15,671 nt of DNA from Lawsonibacter sp. (GCA_022798155.1 JAAWLY010000031.1:1-15671); one strand, 5' to 3'; counted from the first letter of the stretch, positions 1-7,710 are shown. Notes: generated from the letters alone by a model not told the origin. Made by a program: numbers and translations.

Positions 1-579
1 GGGGTCGTTGAGGCTCATGATCCGGGCCCCCACTTTGGGGATGTGGGGGGCGGGGACCTTGAACACGTCGCCGTAAATGCCGTTGAACCGCTCGGCGATA
101 TCCCGGCAGATCTCCACATGCTGCTTCTGGTCCTCCCCTACGGGGACAAAGTCAGGCTGATAGAGCAGGATATCCGCCGCCATCAGGGCGGGGTAAGTGA
201 ACAGTCCGGCGTTGATGTTGTCCTTGTGCTTGGCGGCCTTGTCCTTGAACTGGGTCATGCGGCTCAGCTCGCCAAACATGGTGTAGCAGTCCAGCACCCA
301 GCCCAGCTGGGCGTGGGCGGGGACGTGGGACTGGATGAAGAGGGTGCACTTATCCGGGTCCAGGCCGCAGGCGATGTACTGGGCCACCTGGGTAAGCACC
401 CGGCGGCGCAGCTGGGCCGGGTCCTGGCGCACTGTGATGGTGTGCAGGTCGGCCATGAAAAAGTAGCAGTCGAACTCCTCAATCATCTCCGGCCAGTGGC
501 GCAGGGGGCCCAGATAGTTGCCCAGGTGCAGGTCGCCGCTGGGCTGGATGCCGGAGAGCATGACTTTTTTTTCGTCCAT
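1..579 (-). CDS. trpS: Tryptophanyl-tRNA synthetase, N-terminal part (runs off the window)
   Basis: Class I aminoacyl-tRNA synthetase that charges tRNA-Trp with tryptophan in the cytoplasm. The visible 193 residues begin MDEKKVMLSGIQPSG and carry the class I nucleotide-binding signature as HLGN (residues 18-21). They continue through the Rossmann-fold segment typical of bacterial TrpRS, including YPALMAADILLY and PVGEDQKQH. The KMSKS loop and anticodon-binding part lie beyond base 1. The start at 579 is supported by an AAAGGAG ribosome site (588-594) and by homology beginning exactly there. A sigma-A-like promoter lies just upstream, and the 5' leader is only about 50 bases, too short for the T-box leader that many Firmicute trpS genes have. 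The family call is secure. Only the C-terminal half is unseen. Confidence 0.95.
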   Translation of the reverse strand, partial: MDEKKVMLSGIQPSGDLHLGNYLGPLRHWPEMIEEFDCYFFMADLHTITVRQDPAQLRRRVLTQVAQYIACGLDPDKCTLFIQSHVPAHAQLGWVLDCYTMFGELSRMTQFKDKAAKHKDNINAGLFTYPALMAADILLYQPDFVPVGEDQKQHVEICRDIAERFNGIYGDVFKVPAPHIPKVGARIMSLNDP

Positions 580-634
580 GTGTTTTGCTCCTTTGCGTTT
601 GGGCGCTTTGCCAGCACCCATATAATATCACTAT

Positions 635-663
635 ATTGTACCACCAATGGGAGAGAAAGGCAA
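635..663 (-). promoter_or_regulatory. Sigma-A-type promoter of trpS
   Basis: On the minus strand a TTGCCT -35 element (658-663) is followed after exactly 17 bases by a TACAAT -10 element (635-640). It lies about 55 bases upstream of the trpS start. The -35 hexamer is only 12 bases from the -35 of the oppositely directed promoter at 676-704, so the two promoters share a compact divergent region. Confidence 0.6.
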
Positions 664-675
664 CAAAAATTGCGG

Positions 676-704
676 TTGCGGGGTGGGATAATGTGTGATA
701 CAAT
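676..704 (+). promoter_or_regulatory. Sigma-A-type promoter with extended -10 for the 736-1320 gene
   Basis: TTGCGG (676-681), a 17-base spacer, then TACAAT (699-704) preceded by a TG dinucleotide at 696-697, which forms an extended -10. Transcription would start near 711 and give a leader of about 25 bases. This promoter probably also serves the GIY-YIG gene downstream, because no comparable promoter is visible before that gene. Confidence 0.6.
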
Positions 705-735
705 TATTATATCAATAACGATGGGAGGTAGGGGA

Positions 736-1320
736 ATGAAAAAGAGATGGATGCAGGCGGCGGCGGTGTTTGCCTTTTTCGGTGTGCTGGTCCTGTGCGT
801 CTGGTTTGCTGACATGCGGATCAGCTATACTGTCCAGGTGGACAACAGCAATCTGGAGGAGCGCGCCCTCCAATTTTTGAACCAGGGCAGAGAAGCGCCA
901 GCCCAAGGGGAGATTCGGCTCTATGACCAGGTGGACCTGGGGAAGGAGCGGTATGTGCTCATGGAGTACATACAGGCCGTCGAGCCCCAGTTGGGCAGGA
1001 TCAAATTGGAAAAGGGGCTGAATGGCCGGTATAAGATCGTTGGCATCGGCTATGGCGGCGGAAATTTCCGGGAAGGCGTTGAGGAGAACGGGAAAGAAAA
1101 ATATTACCTCTTTGGCGGACGCAACACTTATTTTGGAATTGCGGAAATCAAGGCTGTGCTGGACGGCAGGGAGTATATCCTGGATGTCCCGGAGGGCGAT
1201 CATTTCCTGATCGGTACTGAGGTTGCCCCCACCACAGAGGACAACCACTGTGATTTTGAAAAGCTGGCGTTTTATAACGGCAGCGGAGAGGATATCACAG
1301 CTCAGATTCCATGGAATTAG
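736..1320 (+). CDS. Small exported or membrane-anchored protein of unknown function
   Basis: 194 residues. I do not recognise the family. The N terminus (MKKRWMQ followed by a hydrophobic run at about residues 8-24) reads as an uncleaved signal anchor or signal peptide. There is a cysteine in the hydrophobic stretch, but no convincing lipobox around it. The remaining 170 residues are mixed polar/hydrophobic, with a glycine-rich segment around residues 113-117 (GYGGG), and would sit outside the membrane. The reading frame stays open much further upstream (to base 43), but that part runs antisense to trpS. The start at 736 is chosen because a GGGAGGT ribosome site (723-729), an extended -10 promoter and a typical signal sequence all fit it. 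It probably forms a transcription unit with the GIY-YIG gene 53 bases downstream. Existence of the gene is fairly certain; function is unknown. Confidence 0.8.
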   Translation: MKKRWMQAAAVFAFFGVLVLCVWFADMRISYTVQVDNSNLEERALQFLNQGREAPAQGEIRLYDQVDLGKERYVLMEYIQAVEPQLGRIKLEKGLNGRYKIVGIGYGGGNFREGVEENGKEKYYLFGGRNTYFGIAEIKAVLDGREYILDVPEGDHFLIGTEVAPTTEDNHCDFEKLAFYNGSGEDITAQIPWN

Positions 1321-1340
1321 GGCTTGTTTGAAACATGTCA

Positions 1341-1359
1341 AAACGCCCAAACGGCGTTT
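1341..1359 (+). other. Small hairpin just before a ribosome binding site
   Basis: AAACGCC (1341-1347) and GGCGTTT (1353-1359) form a perfect 7-bp stem with a 5-base loop. It sits immediately before the AGGAG ribosome site of the GIY-YIG gene. There is no T-run, so it is not a standard terminator. It may insulate or modulate translation or mRNA stability between the two genes. Confidence 0.4.
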
Positions 1360-1373
1360 AGGAGAAAACCGCC

Positions 1374-1631
1374 ATGCCTTGGTATGTCTATATCCTCCGC
1401 TGCGGGGACGGCACGCTGTACACCGGAATCACCGACGACGTCCCCCGCCGCCTGGCCGCCCACCGCTCGGGAAAGGGGGCCAAATACACCCGGGGGAGAG
1501 GCCCCCTGGAACTGGTGTATCAGGAGCAGGTCCCCAACAAGTCCGCCGCGCTAAAACGGGAAATTGCCATCAAGAAGCTGACGCGGCGGGAGAAGGAGCG
1601 GCTGATTGAACGCACCCAAAAGGCCCATTAG
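1374..1631 (+). CDS. GIY-YIG nuclease domain protein (UPF0213/YhbQ-like)
   Basis: 85 residues, the usual length for the stand-alone single-domain bacterial GIY-YIG proteins. The N terminus MPWYVYILRCGDGTLYTG carries the paired motif: YVY at 4-6 for the GIY half and YTG at 16-18 for the YIG half. The conserved arginine follows in DVPRRLAAH (residues 22-30). The family signature GAKYTRGRGPLELVY is at about 35-49. The C terminus is basic (KKLTRREKERLIERTQKAH). Family members share the fold of UvrC and homing endonucleases, and their suggested role in DNA processing or repair is poorly defined. Start supported by an AGGAG site at 1360-1364. Probably co-transcribed with the gene before it; a strong hairpin follows. 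Confidence 0.92.
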   Translation: MPWYVYILRCGDGTLYTGITDDVPRRLAAHRSGKGAKYTRGRGPLELVYQEQVPNKSAALKREIAIKKLTRREKERLIERTQKAH

Positions 1632-1657
1632 CCAAAGGAGCCTTTTTAGCGCAAAAC

Positions 1658-1697
1658 CAGGACCGTCCGCGAAATACGGACGGTCCTGCAATTTTAT
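1658..1697. terminator. Rho-independent, probably bidirectional terminator
   Basis: A perfect 12-bp stem, CAGGACCGTCCG (1658-1669) paired with CGGACGGTCCTG (1677-1688), with a 7-base loop. On the plus strand it is followed by the T-rich tract 1692-1697 and ends the GIY-YIG transcript. On the minus strand a shorter T-run (from 1653-1656) follows, so it may also end the convergent gene whose stop codon is at 1694. Confidence 0.85.
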
Positions 1698-3430
1698 TCG
1701 TTGTTGGGAAATACGGTCATACGCTCATTGATATATAACGTATAGCCGTCATAAATGGAGGGCGGGGGCACAGAGTCCAGGTAGGGATTGGGCGGAAGGG
1801 GCTGGGCGTACTCGATGGTGACGGTATCGCCCACGTTCAGAGTGACCACCTCCCGGTTCTGTGCGGCGGAGATGGAGTAGAAAACCTTCTCGCCCTGGAG
1901 GCGGAGGAAGTAATAGGAGTTGCCCTCGATAACGGCGGTGCGAATTTCGGTTACCTGCCCTTTCGCCTCAGTCTGGGGCAGCAGCTCCACCTGGGTAACC
2001 CCCTTGTCGGTGAGCATCTGGATATAGCTCTGCTCGCAGGCGGAGACAGTAGTCCCGGTGGCCACGATCTGGTACTGGGCCACGTTGACCATGGCGTAGG
2101 TTTTCACCAGGTTGGTGGCGTCCTTCAAGGGAATGAAGTAGGTGGGCTCGCCGGAGATGTTCAGCAGCAGGGGGAAGGTGGAGTTGTACCCCAGGTCCTG
2201 GACCACGCCCTCGGCGGAGGCCCGGGCGGCTGCCTCCGTGGCGCCGGGAGCGGTGTAGAAGTGGGTCTCCTTGGTGCGCTGGTTGGTGAGCAAAAAGCCC
2301 AGGTTGGACTGGTCAGCGTTGGCGGAGGTGACGCCGGTGTACATATACACATCGTCGTTCATGGCGATGTAGTTGTAGCCGTCGGTGGTCTGGGTCACGT
2401 CCTTCTGGCCCAAAACGGAGTTGATAAAGCCGTGAATCAGGGTACCGTAGTAGTCATACTGCTGCATGATGAGCTCCGGGACGTAGAGGGTGTCCACCCA
2501 GTTGGGGACCTCCTCGTGGTACTGGCATTCGCCGGTGACGGCGTCCACCAGCACGGCGCCCTGGATGTCCACGCCGCCGAACAGGCCGATGCGTTTGACT
2601 ACCCGAGGGGCGATCCAATAGGGGTGGCCCTCCTCGTTGATCTCAAACTCTGGTGTGGCAAACATCATGGTGGGGTACTGGAAGCGCAAGTGGCGCAGGA
2701 TGTTCCGGTTCAGCGGCTCGGAGAAGGAGTACTTCATCCCTTCGGTCAGCCGGGTGACGGTGGCCTCCTGGGTGACCATGTCCACCACCACGTAGGCGGG
2801 CAGGCCGCTGCCCCGGTTGGTGAACCACTTGATCAGGTCGGCGTAGGCGATGGGGGCCACCCGGACGGGCCGACCCTGGTAGTTGATCTGGGTGGAGTCG
2901 CCGGAGTACTCAAACTGGCTGACCATGTCGCTGAGGGTGCCCATCTGCCGGTCGCCCAAAAATTCGGCGGAGGAGCGGTCCAGGGTGGGGATCTCGTTGA
3001 AGGAGATCTGGGCCACGTCGGCGGCGAAGTCGCCGGTCTGAACGGTGAGCAGCTCCCGGTATGCGGCGGCCCGGAAGATGGGCAGGGAGATGATCTGCCC
3101 CACCAGGGCCACCGCGATGATGGCCACAAAGAGGATCAGCACGGGCAGGCAGCTCTTCCGGACAAACTGGAGCCACTCCTTGACCTTCTCCCTGGGGGTG
3201 CGCACCACGGCGTCTGTTTTAGTTACGGGAGCGGCCAGAAAAAATACCGAGATAGAGTAGACGACGCACAGGATGGCCAGGAAACTGTAGAAGTCGCCGG
3301 ACTGGGGGTTAATAGCGGGGAGAGACACATAGAAGTAAGCAAAGCCCACCGCGGCGGTAATCAGCAGGCTGACCAGCAGCCGCCCCACAGGGCCTAAGGG
3401 CTTTCTGAGTTTGGATGTTTGTTTTTTCAA
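1694..3430 (-). CDS. Large membrane-anchored protein with extracytoplasmic domain, unknown function
   Basis: 578 residues. I do not recognise the family. Three hydrophobic segments lie near the N terminus (about residues 17-38, 47-67 and 94-118). A basic/charged loop lies between the second and third (TKTDAVVRTPREKVKEW). About 460 mostly soluble residues follow and are predicted to lie outside the cell. Within them, phrases such as HPYWIAPRVV, GAVLVDAVTGE, AYVVVDMVTQE and PTYFIPLKD resemble the strand-and-turn rhythm of PepSY-type modules, but this is a weak impression. The start is a TTG codon, the only usable start before the first membrane span. An AGAGGAG ribosome site (3439-3445) lies 8 bases upstream. 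It is divergent from the hscC operon across about 180 bases and convergent with the GIY-YIG gene. The gene is well supported; function is not. Confidence 0.82.
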   Translation of the reverse strand: MKKQTSKLRKPLGPVGRLLVSLLITAAVGFAYFYVSLPAINPQSGDFYSFLAILCVVYSISVFFLAAPVTKTDAVVRTPREKVKEWLQFVRKSCLPVLILFVAIIAVALVGQIISLPIFRAAAYRELLTVQTGDFAADVAQISFNEIPTLDRSSAEFLGDRQMGTLSDMVSQFEYSGDSTQINYQGRPVRVAPIAYADLIKWFTNRGSGLPAYVVVDMVTQEATVTRLTEGMKYSFSEPLNRNILRHLRFQYPTMMFATPEFEINEEGHPYWIAPRVVKRIGLFGGVDIQGAVLVDAVTGECQYHEEVPNWVDTLYVPELIMQQYDYYGTLIHGFINSVLGQKDVTQTTDGYNYIAMNDDVYMYTGVTSANADQSNLGFLLTNQRTKETHFYTAPGATEAAARASAEGVVQDLGYNSTFPLLLNISGEPTYFIPLKDATNLVKTYAMVNVAQYQIVATGTTVSACEQSYIQMLTDKGVTQVELLPQTEAKGQVTEIRTAVIEGNSYYFLRLQGEKVFYSISAAQNREVVTLNVGDTVTIEYAQPLPPNPYLDSVPPPSIYDGYTLYINERMTVFPNNE

Positions 3431-3544
3431 TGTGGAGGCTCCTCTCTGTTGGGAAGAATATACCTGTTAGTTTACACGCTTTTTCCCAAAAAAGCAAGGA
3501 ACACAAGATTAAATTTTGACGCGGCCGGGGAAAGGATACCCCTG

Positions 3545-3573
3545 TTGATTTTTCCGCCAGACCGCATTATAAT
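3545..3573 (+). promoter_or_regulatory. Strong sigma-A-type promoter of the hscC/J-protein operon
   Basis: TTGATT (3545-3550), a 17-base spacer, then a perfect TATAAT (3568-3573). Predicted transcription start is about 3580, giving a leader of about 35 bases. No CIRCE element (the HrcA operator of classical heat-shock operons) is visible between this promoter and the gene. Confidence 0.75.
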
Positions 3574-3614
3574 ACAAAAGGATTTTTGCCCATGGGGCGA
3601 AAGGGTGAGGTTAT

Positions 3615-5360
3615 ATGGCGATAATCGGCATTGATCTGGGCACCACCAACAGCCTGGCGGCGGTGTGGCGCAACGGAAAAAGCGAGCTGATTCCCAACAG
3701 CTTGGGGGAATATCTCACCCCCAGCGTGGTCAGCGTGGACGACGACGGCTCAATCCTGGTGGGGGCGGCGGCCCGGGACCGGCTTATTTCCCATCCAGAG
3801 CGCACCGCCGCCTGTTTTAAACGGAATATGGGCACCAGCCGCCGGTATGAGCTGGGGGGGAGGGTCTTCACAGCGGAGGAGCTGTCTTCCTTTGTACTGC
3901 GCCGCCTGCGGGAGGACGCGGAGAGCTACCTGGGCGAGGTGGTGGACGAGGCGGTGGTCAGCGTGCCCGCCTACTTCGCCGAGGCCCAGCGCTCCGCCAC
4001 CAAGCGGGCGGGGGCTCTGGCCGGACTGACGGTGGAGCGGCTGATAAACGAGCCCTCCGCCGCCGCGGTGGCTGGCCACATCGGCGAGGGGGAGGAGGAC
4101 AAGGTGTGCCTGGTATTCGACTTTGGCGGCGGCACCCTGGACGTGTCCCTGGTGGAGCGGTTTGAAAATGTGGTCAGCGTCACCGCCGTCAGCGGCGACA
4201 ACTATCTGGGGGGCCGGGACTTTGACGAGCTCATCGCCCGGGGGTTCTGCCAGGACTGCGGCCTCAGCTTCGACAGCCTGTCCCGCCAGCGGCAGGAGAC
4301 CCTCATTCGCCAGGCGGAGACCTGCAAGATGGCTCTCACCAGCCAGGAGCCGGTAATCATGGCGGTATCTGACGAGGAGATTTCCGCCTCTCTGGCTCTG
4401 ACCCACGAGTGGGTCATCCGAAAGAGCAGCTCCCTGTTCCAGCGGATGCTGGCCCCGGTGCGGAAGGTGTTTATGGACGCCGGCGTGGGGGCGAATGAGC
4501 TGGACGAGCTGGTGATGGTGGGGGGCTCCAGCCATATGCCGGCGGTGCGCCGCTACATCGCCAGGGCGCTGGACAAAGAGCCCGCTGCCGGGACCCGGCC
4601 TGATACCGCCATCGCCATCGGGGCGGGTATCTGTTCGGGCATGAAGGCCCGGGCCAGCGACCTGCGGGAGCTGGTGCTTACCGACGTGTGCCCCTTCACC
4701 CTGGGGGTGAATGTGCTCAACCGGGCGGAGGAGAGCCGGGACCTGATGTCCCCCATCATCGAGCGCAACAGCGTGCTGCCCACCAGCAAAGAGGGCACCT
4801 ACTACACCGCCCGGGACAACCAGCGCTCCCTGGACATCAAGGTGTATCAGGGGGAAAACCGCTACTGTGCCGACAACACCTACCTGGGCCATGTGGAGAT
4901 TGCCGTGCCTCCCGCCCCACAGGGGGAGCAATACGTTAAAGTGCGCTTTACTTACGACATCAACGGCCTGCTGGAGGTAGACGTGGTGGCCAAGGACGGC
5001 CAGAGCGGCCGGCTGGTCCTACAGGGCTCCGGTATGACCGGGGAGGAGGTGGAGCAGCGGCTGAAGGAGCTGGAGAAGCTGAAGCTGCACCCCAGAGACC
5101 AGGAGGGGCCCCGTACCCTCATCGCCCGGGGGGAGCGGCTGTACGCCATGACGGTGGGCCAGCTGCGGGACCAGGTGGCCGCCATGCTGGACTGGTATCA
5201 AATGCAGCTGTCCACCCAGGAGAATCTGCGCATCGCCAAGGCCAGCCGCCGGGTGTCCGCCTTCTTTGACCAGGCGGAGGCCTACGTGGGGCTGGAGGAC
5301 CTGCCCCCGCTGGACCTGGACCCCCTGGCGGACGAGGACGAGGAGGAGGAGCGCTCATGA
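3615..5360 (+). CDS. hscC: HscC-like Hsp70 chaperone (DnaK family)
   Basis: ATP-dependent chaperone of 581 residues, shorter than typical DnaK (about 610-640) and close to HscC. The nucleotide-binding domain has phosphate-1 loop GIDLGTTNS (residues 5-13), a lysine in CFKRNMG (K69, matching the DnaK ATPase lysine), NEPSAAAV (145-152), phosphate-2 loop VFDFGGGTLDVSLV (167-180), GDNYLGGRDFD (194-204, with Asn where DnaK has Thr199), and adenosine motif VMVGGSSHMPAVRRYI (310-325). The linker region is LTDVCPFTLG (365-374), unlike LLDVTPLSLG of DnaK and suggestive of HscC. A beta substrate-binding domain and short helical lid follow, ending in an acidic tail (ADEDEEEERS). It overlaps the J-protein gene by four bases (ATGA), implying translational coupling. 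No grpE, dnaJ or hrcA lies nearby, so it is not the housekeeping dnaK locus. Confidence 0.88.
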   Translation: MAIIGIDLGTTNSLAAVWRNGKSELIPNSLGEYLTPSVVSVDDDGSILVGAAARDRLISHPERTAACFKRNMGTSRRYELGGRVFTAEELSSFVLRRLREDAESYLGEVVDEAVVSVPAYFAEAQRSATKRAGALAGLTVERLINEPSAAAVAGHIGEGEEDKVCLVFDFGGGTLDVSLVERFENVVSVTAVSGDNYLGGRDFDELIARGFCQDCGLSFDSLSRQRQETLIRQAETCKMALTSQEPVIMAVSDEEISASLALTHEWVIRKSSSLFQRMLAPVRKVFMDAGVGANELDELVMVGGSSHMPAVRRYIARALDKEPAAGTRPDTAIAIGAGICSGMKARASDLRELVLTDVCPFTLGVNVLNRAEESRDLMSPIIERNSVLPTSKEGTYYTARDNQRSLDIKVYQGENRYCADNTYLGHVEIAVPPAPQGEQYVKVRFTYDINGLLEVDVVAKDGQSGRLVLQGSGMTGEEVEQRLKELEKLKLHPRDQEGPRTLIARGERLYAMTVGQLRDQVAAMLDWYQMQLSTQENLRIAKASRRVSAFFDQAEAYVGLEDLPPLDLDPLADEDEEEERS

Positions 5361-7585
5361 GCTGGCCCTGGAGTCAGCTTGGCCTGCCCGGCCCCTCTGA
5401 GCTGCCGGAGATTCGCCGGGCCTACGCCGAAAGGCTGAAGACCACCCACCCGGAGGAGGACCCGGAGGGCTTCCAGCGCCTCCACTCCGCCTATCAGCTG
5501 GCCAGCCGTATGGCCCGGCAAAAAAAGCGTCAGACGGGGCCAGTCCCCATACCTCAGACCGAGAGCCCGTCCTGGCTGAAGGAGAAGCCCCGGGAGGAGG
5601 GCTTCGACTTTGACCAGCTGCTCCAGGATGGAGACGAAGCCCCCCGCCGCCCCCGGGCGGAGGAAGGGGAGCGGGATTTCGACTTTGACCAGCTGCTCCA
5701 AGACGAGGACGAGGACCCCCGCCAACCTCCGGAGGAGGAGCAGGACTTTGACTTTGAGCGCCTTTTTGCTGAGGGTGAGGCCGAGCGGGCGGAGGAGCGC
5801 CGCCGCCGGGGCGAGGAGCGGCGGCGGGCCCAGGCGCAGATGCGGGCCTGGGCGAGAGAGCGCCAAAAAGCCAAGGAGTGGACCCAAAGGCGGGAGCAGT
5901 GGCAGCGCCAGGAGGAGCAAAATACCTATGATCAGGAGCGCCGGGACCAGTTCAGCCGGGAGGAGGAGCGCTGGCAGAACACCGAGACCATCCTCCACAC
6001 CCTGGAGATGCTCTGGAACGCCCAGGCCCCGCTGGAGGAGTGGGAAAAATTCTTTGCCAGCCCGCTGTTCCAGCAGAGCAAAGGCAGCCTGGACCTGATC
6101 TTCGGCCTGGAGGACTTTGTCGGCACCGGAAAGCTGTCCCAGGGGGCCCGCCGGGCCCTGTTCCTGGCCTACAAAATGGACCAGGGGACGCTCTCCCGGC
6201 CCGAGCTGCGGCCCCTATACCAGATGCTCCTCCCCGCCTGGAAATCGGGGGAGCAGGACAAGCGCCAGCAGAAGCTGTACAAGATTAGGACCTACGCCGC
6301 CGGTATTCTGCTGGGCCCTGTGGCCCTGCTGCTTCTGGCTTCCGGTGGATTTTTGGCCATCGGCCTTCTGCTGCTGGCTGCCGCCGTCACCCTGGTCAGG
6401 CTGACCCTTAAAGACCCGGACCACCCCGGCAGGAAATGGGCCGCGCTCTGGCTTCTGGCCCTGGGCGCTTTTACCTATGTGTGCTATGACCGGGGGTGGG
6501 GGATGAAGCTGCCCCTGTCCATTTTGGCTGTGGGCGCGGGGTGTGTGATGATCCGGGGGGTGCTCCGTCTGGGCCGCCAGGAGCGGCAGGCCAGGGGGAT
6601 GCCCCGGAACAAGCGGGATGAGCGGTGGATTGTGGCAGTGATGGCGGTCTGCCTGATTGTGGGGCTGGCCATGCTCTTTATCCCCGAGCTGAGAGCCGGG
6701 CTGGGTTCGTTCCCCCTGCCCCAGGACCCCAGAGCGCAGGTGTGCCGCTATCTGGAGCTGGATTATGGCGAGAAGTTCCATTCCCTGTATACCAAGGACA
6801 GCCCCCGCTTCGACAACGTGTTCGCTCCGAAGGACAGCCAGACAAAGCTGTTTCTGGCCGGGCCGGACGGGGACCGGGCAGTCCGGGAGGGCAAGCTGGG
6901 CTATACCACCAACTACCCCGAGATGATGGTGCTGTGGAGCTTGAAGGATTTTGCCGCCGCCCACAGCCTTCGGGGGGTGGACACCATGGACCGGAACCAG
7001 AACCTGGAGAGCTGGAGCACCTGCGGCGTCTACCTGATTGTGCTGCCCCGCTACGGGGCGGGGGAGACCATCACCGATTTAGGGGAGCTGCTGGAGCAGA
7101 TGGCGGAAGAGGACTGGTATCGGGTGCGCACCCCTGAATTTAAGGTGGTGCTGTGCAGCGAACAGATGGAGGAGGGCCGGATGATTCTCCAGGAGTATCA
7201 GCCTTCCCAAGGGGCGTTTGACGTCGGAGAGGTCCGGGCGCTGTATGAGGAGTCCTTCGGCCACGCCTGCTGCGGCCAGCTGCTGAAGGAGCTGGAGCTG
7301 GACCGGGACTTTGTCCACGGGGGAGAGGAGCGCTACACCCTGACCAACCAGGGGATGGCCCAGTGCAAAGGGGAGAACTGCTTCCTGCTCTACGGTCTGG
7401 ACAGCGGAGGCGGGGTGGCCATGGAGTACTACGTCAGCACCGACAGCGGCTCCATCTTCTGTGTGCCCGGCGGCTTCTGGGAGAGCGGCGGTACCGATGG
7501 CGACATTCAGTTCTACCGGATGGTAAATCAAAACGGAAATGGGGGCTTTACTACCCTCTATTACCCCTGGATCACCGTTTCTTAA
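5357..7585 (+). CDS. Polytopic membrane J-domain protein, partner of the HscC-like Hsp70
   Basis: 742 residues. Residues about 1-50 form a J-like domain of the HscC-associated type (IRRAYAERLKTTHPE then DPEGFQRLHSAYQLA). The canonical HPD tripeptide reads HPE (31-33; the Glu codon is GAG at 5453). Three acidic repeats FDFDQLLQD/FDFDQLLQD/FDFERLF follow (83-91, 108-116, 131-137), then a highly charged Arg/Glu/Gln segment (about 139-210) likely to form a coiled coil or long helix. Hydrophobic segments lie at about 311-350 (room for two spans), 361-377, 385-403 and 424-444. A C-terminal domain of about 300 residues follows; I do not recognise it. It is coupled by ATGA overlap to the Hsp70 gene and followed by a strong terminator. 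Known HscC systems in E. coli use membrane-associated J proteins (DjlB, DjlC); this is a much larger relative. Partnership is inferred from gene order. Confidence 0.8.
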   Translation: MSWPWSQLGLPGPSELPEIRRAYAERLKTTHPEEDPEGFQRLHSAYQLASRMARQKKRQTGPVPIPQTESPSWLKEKPREEGFDFDQLLQDGDEAPRRPRAEEGERDFDFDQLLQDEDEDPRQPPEEEQDFDFERLFAEGEAERAEERRRRGEERRRAQAQMRAWARERQKAKEWTQRREQWQRQEEQNTYDQERRDQFSREEERWQNTETILHTLEMLWNAQAPLEEWEKFFASPLFQQSKGSLDLIFGLEDFVGTGKLSQGARRALFLAYKMDQGTLSRPELRPLYQMLLPAWKSGEQDKRQQKLYKIRTYAAGILLGPVALLLLASGGFLAIGLLLLAAAVTLVRLTLKDPDHPGRKWAALWLLALGAFTYVCYDRGWGMKLPLSILAVGAGCVMIRGVLRLGRQERQARGMPRNKRDERWIVAVMAVCLIVGLAMLFIPELRAGLGSFPLPQDPRAQVCRYLELDYGEKFHSLYTKDSPRFDNVFAPKDSQTKLFLAGPDGDRAVREGKLGYTTNYPEMMVLWSLKDFAAAHSLRGVDTMDRNQNLESWSTCGVYLIVLPRYGAGETITDLGELLEQMAEEDWYRVRTPEFKVVLCSEQMEEGRMILQEYQPSQGAFDVGEVRALYEESFGHACCGQLLKELELDRDFVHGGEERYTLTNQGMAQCKGENCFLLYGLDSGGGVAMEYYVSTDSGSIFCVPGGFWESGGTDGDIQFYRMVNQNGNGGFTTLYYPWITVS
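5603..5767 (+). repeat. Three in-frame FDFDQLLQD-type repeats within the J-protein gene
   Basis: Coding repeats at about 5603-5629, 5678-5704 and 5747-5767 translate as FDFDQLLQD, FDFDQLLQD and FDFERLF. They are spaced 25 and 23 residues apart and joined by acidic/proline-rich linkers. The first two are identical at protein level. The regular spacing suggests a linear binding motif presented several times. Confidence 0.75.
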
Positions 7586-7592
7586 AAGAAGT

Positions 7593-7632
7593 ATTGCAGC
7601 GGGACCTGTCGGCGGGTCCCGCTGCAATTTTT
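7593..7632 (+). terminator. Rho-independent terminator of the hscC/J-protein operon
   Basis: Perfect 14-bp stem: ATTGCAGCGGGACC (7593-7606) pairs with GGTCCCGCTGCAAT (7615-7628) around an 8-base loop, with a T-run at 7628-7632. It starts eight bases after the J-protein stop codon. Confidence 0.93.
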
Positions 7633-7710
7633 GGGAAAACCACGAAAATATGAACGTCAAAACGACGAAAGCTGCTCCCTGGCAGACTATTGCTTTAGCG
7701 TATTAAACAA

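Noticed and set aside
580..640. Possible T-box leader for trpS
   Set aside because: The promoter leaves only about 50 bases of leader, too short for a specifier loop and antiterminator, and no T-box sequence is seen.
43..735. In-frame upstream extension of the 736-1320 gene
   Set aside because: It is antisense to trpS. The promoter, ribosome site and signal-anchor sequence all place the start at 736.
2261..4931. Long open frames opposite the membrane protein gene (2261-3397, plus) and opposite hscC (3750-4931, minus)
   Set aside because: Both are composition artefacts of high GC coding DNA, lacking ribosome sites and recognisable domains.
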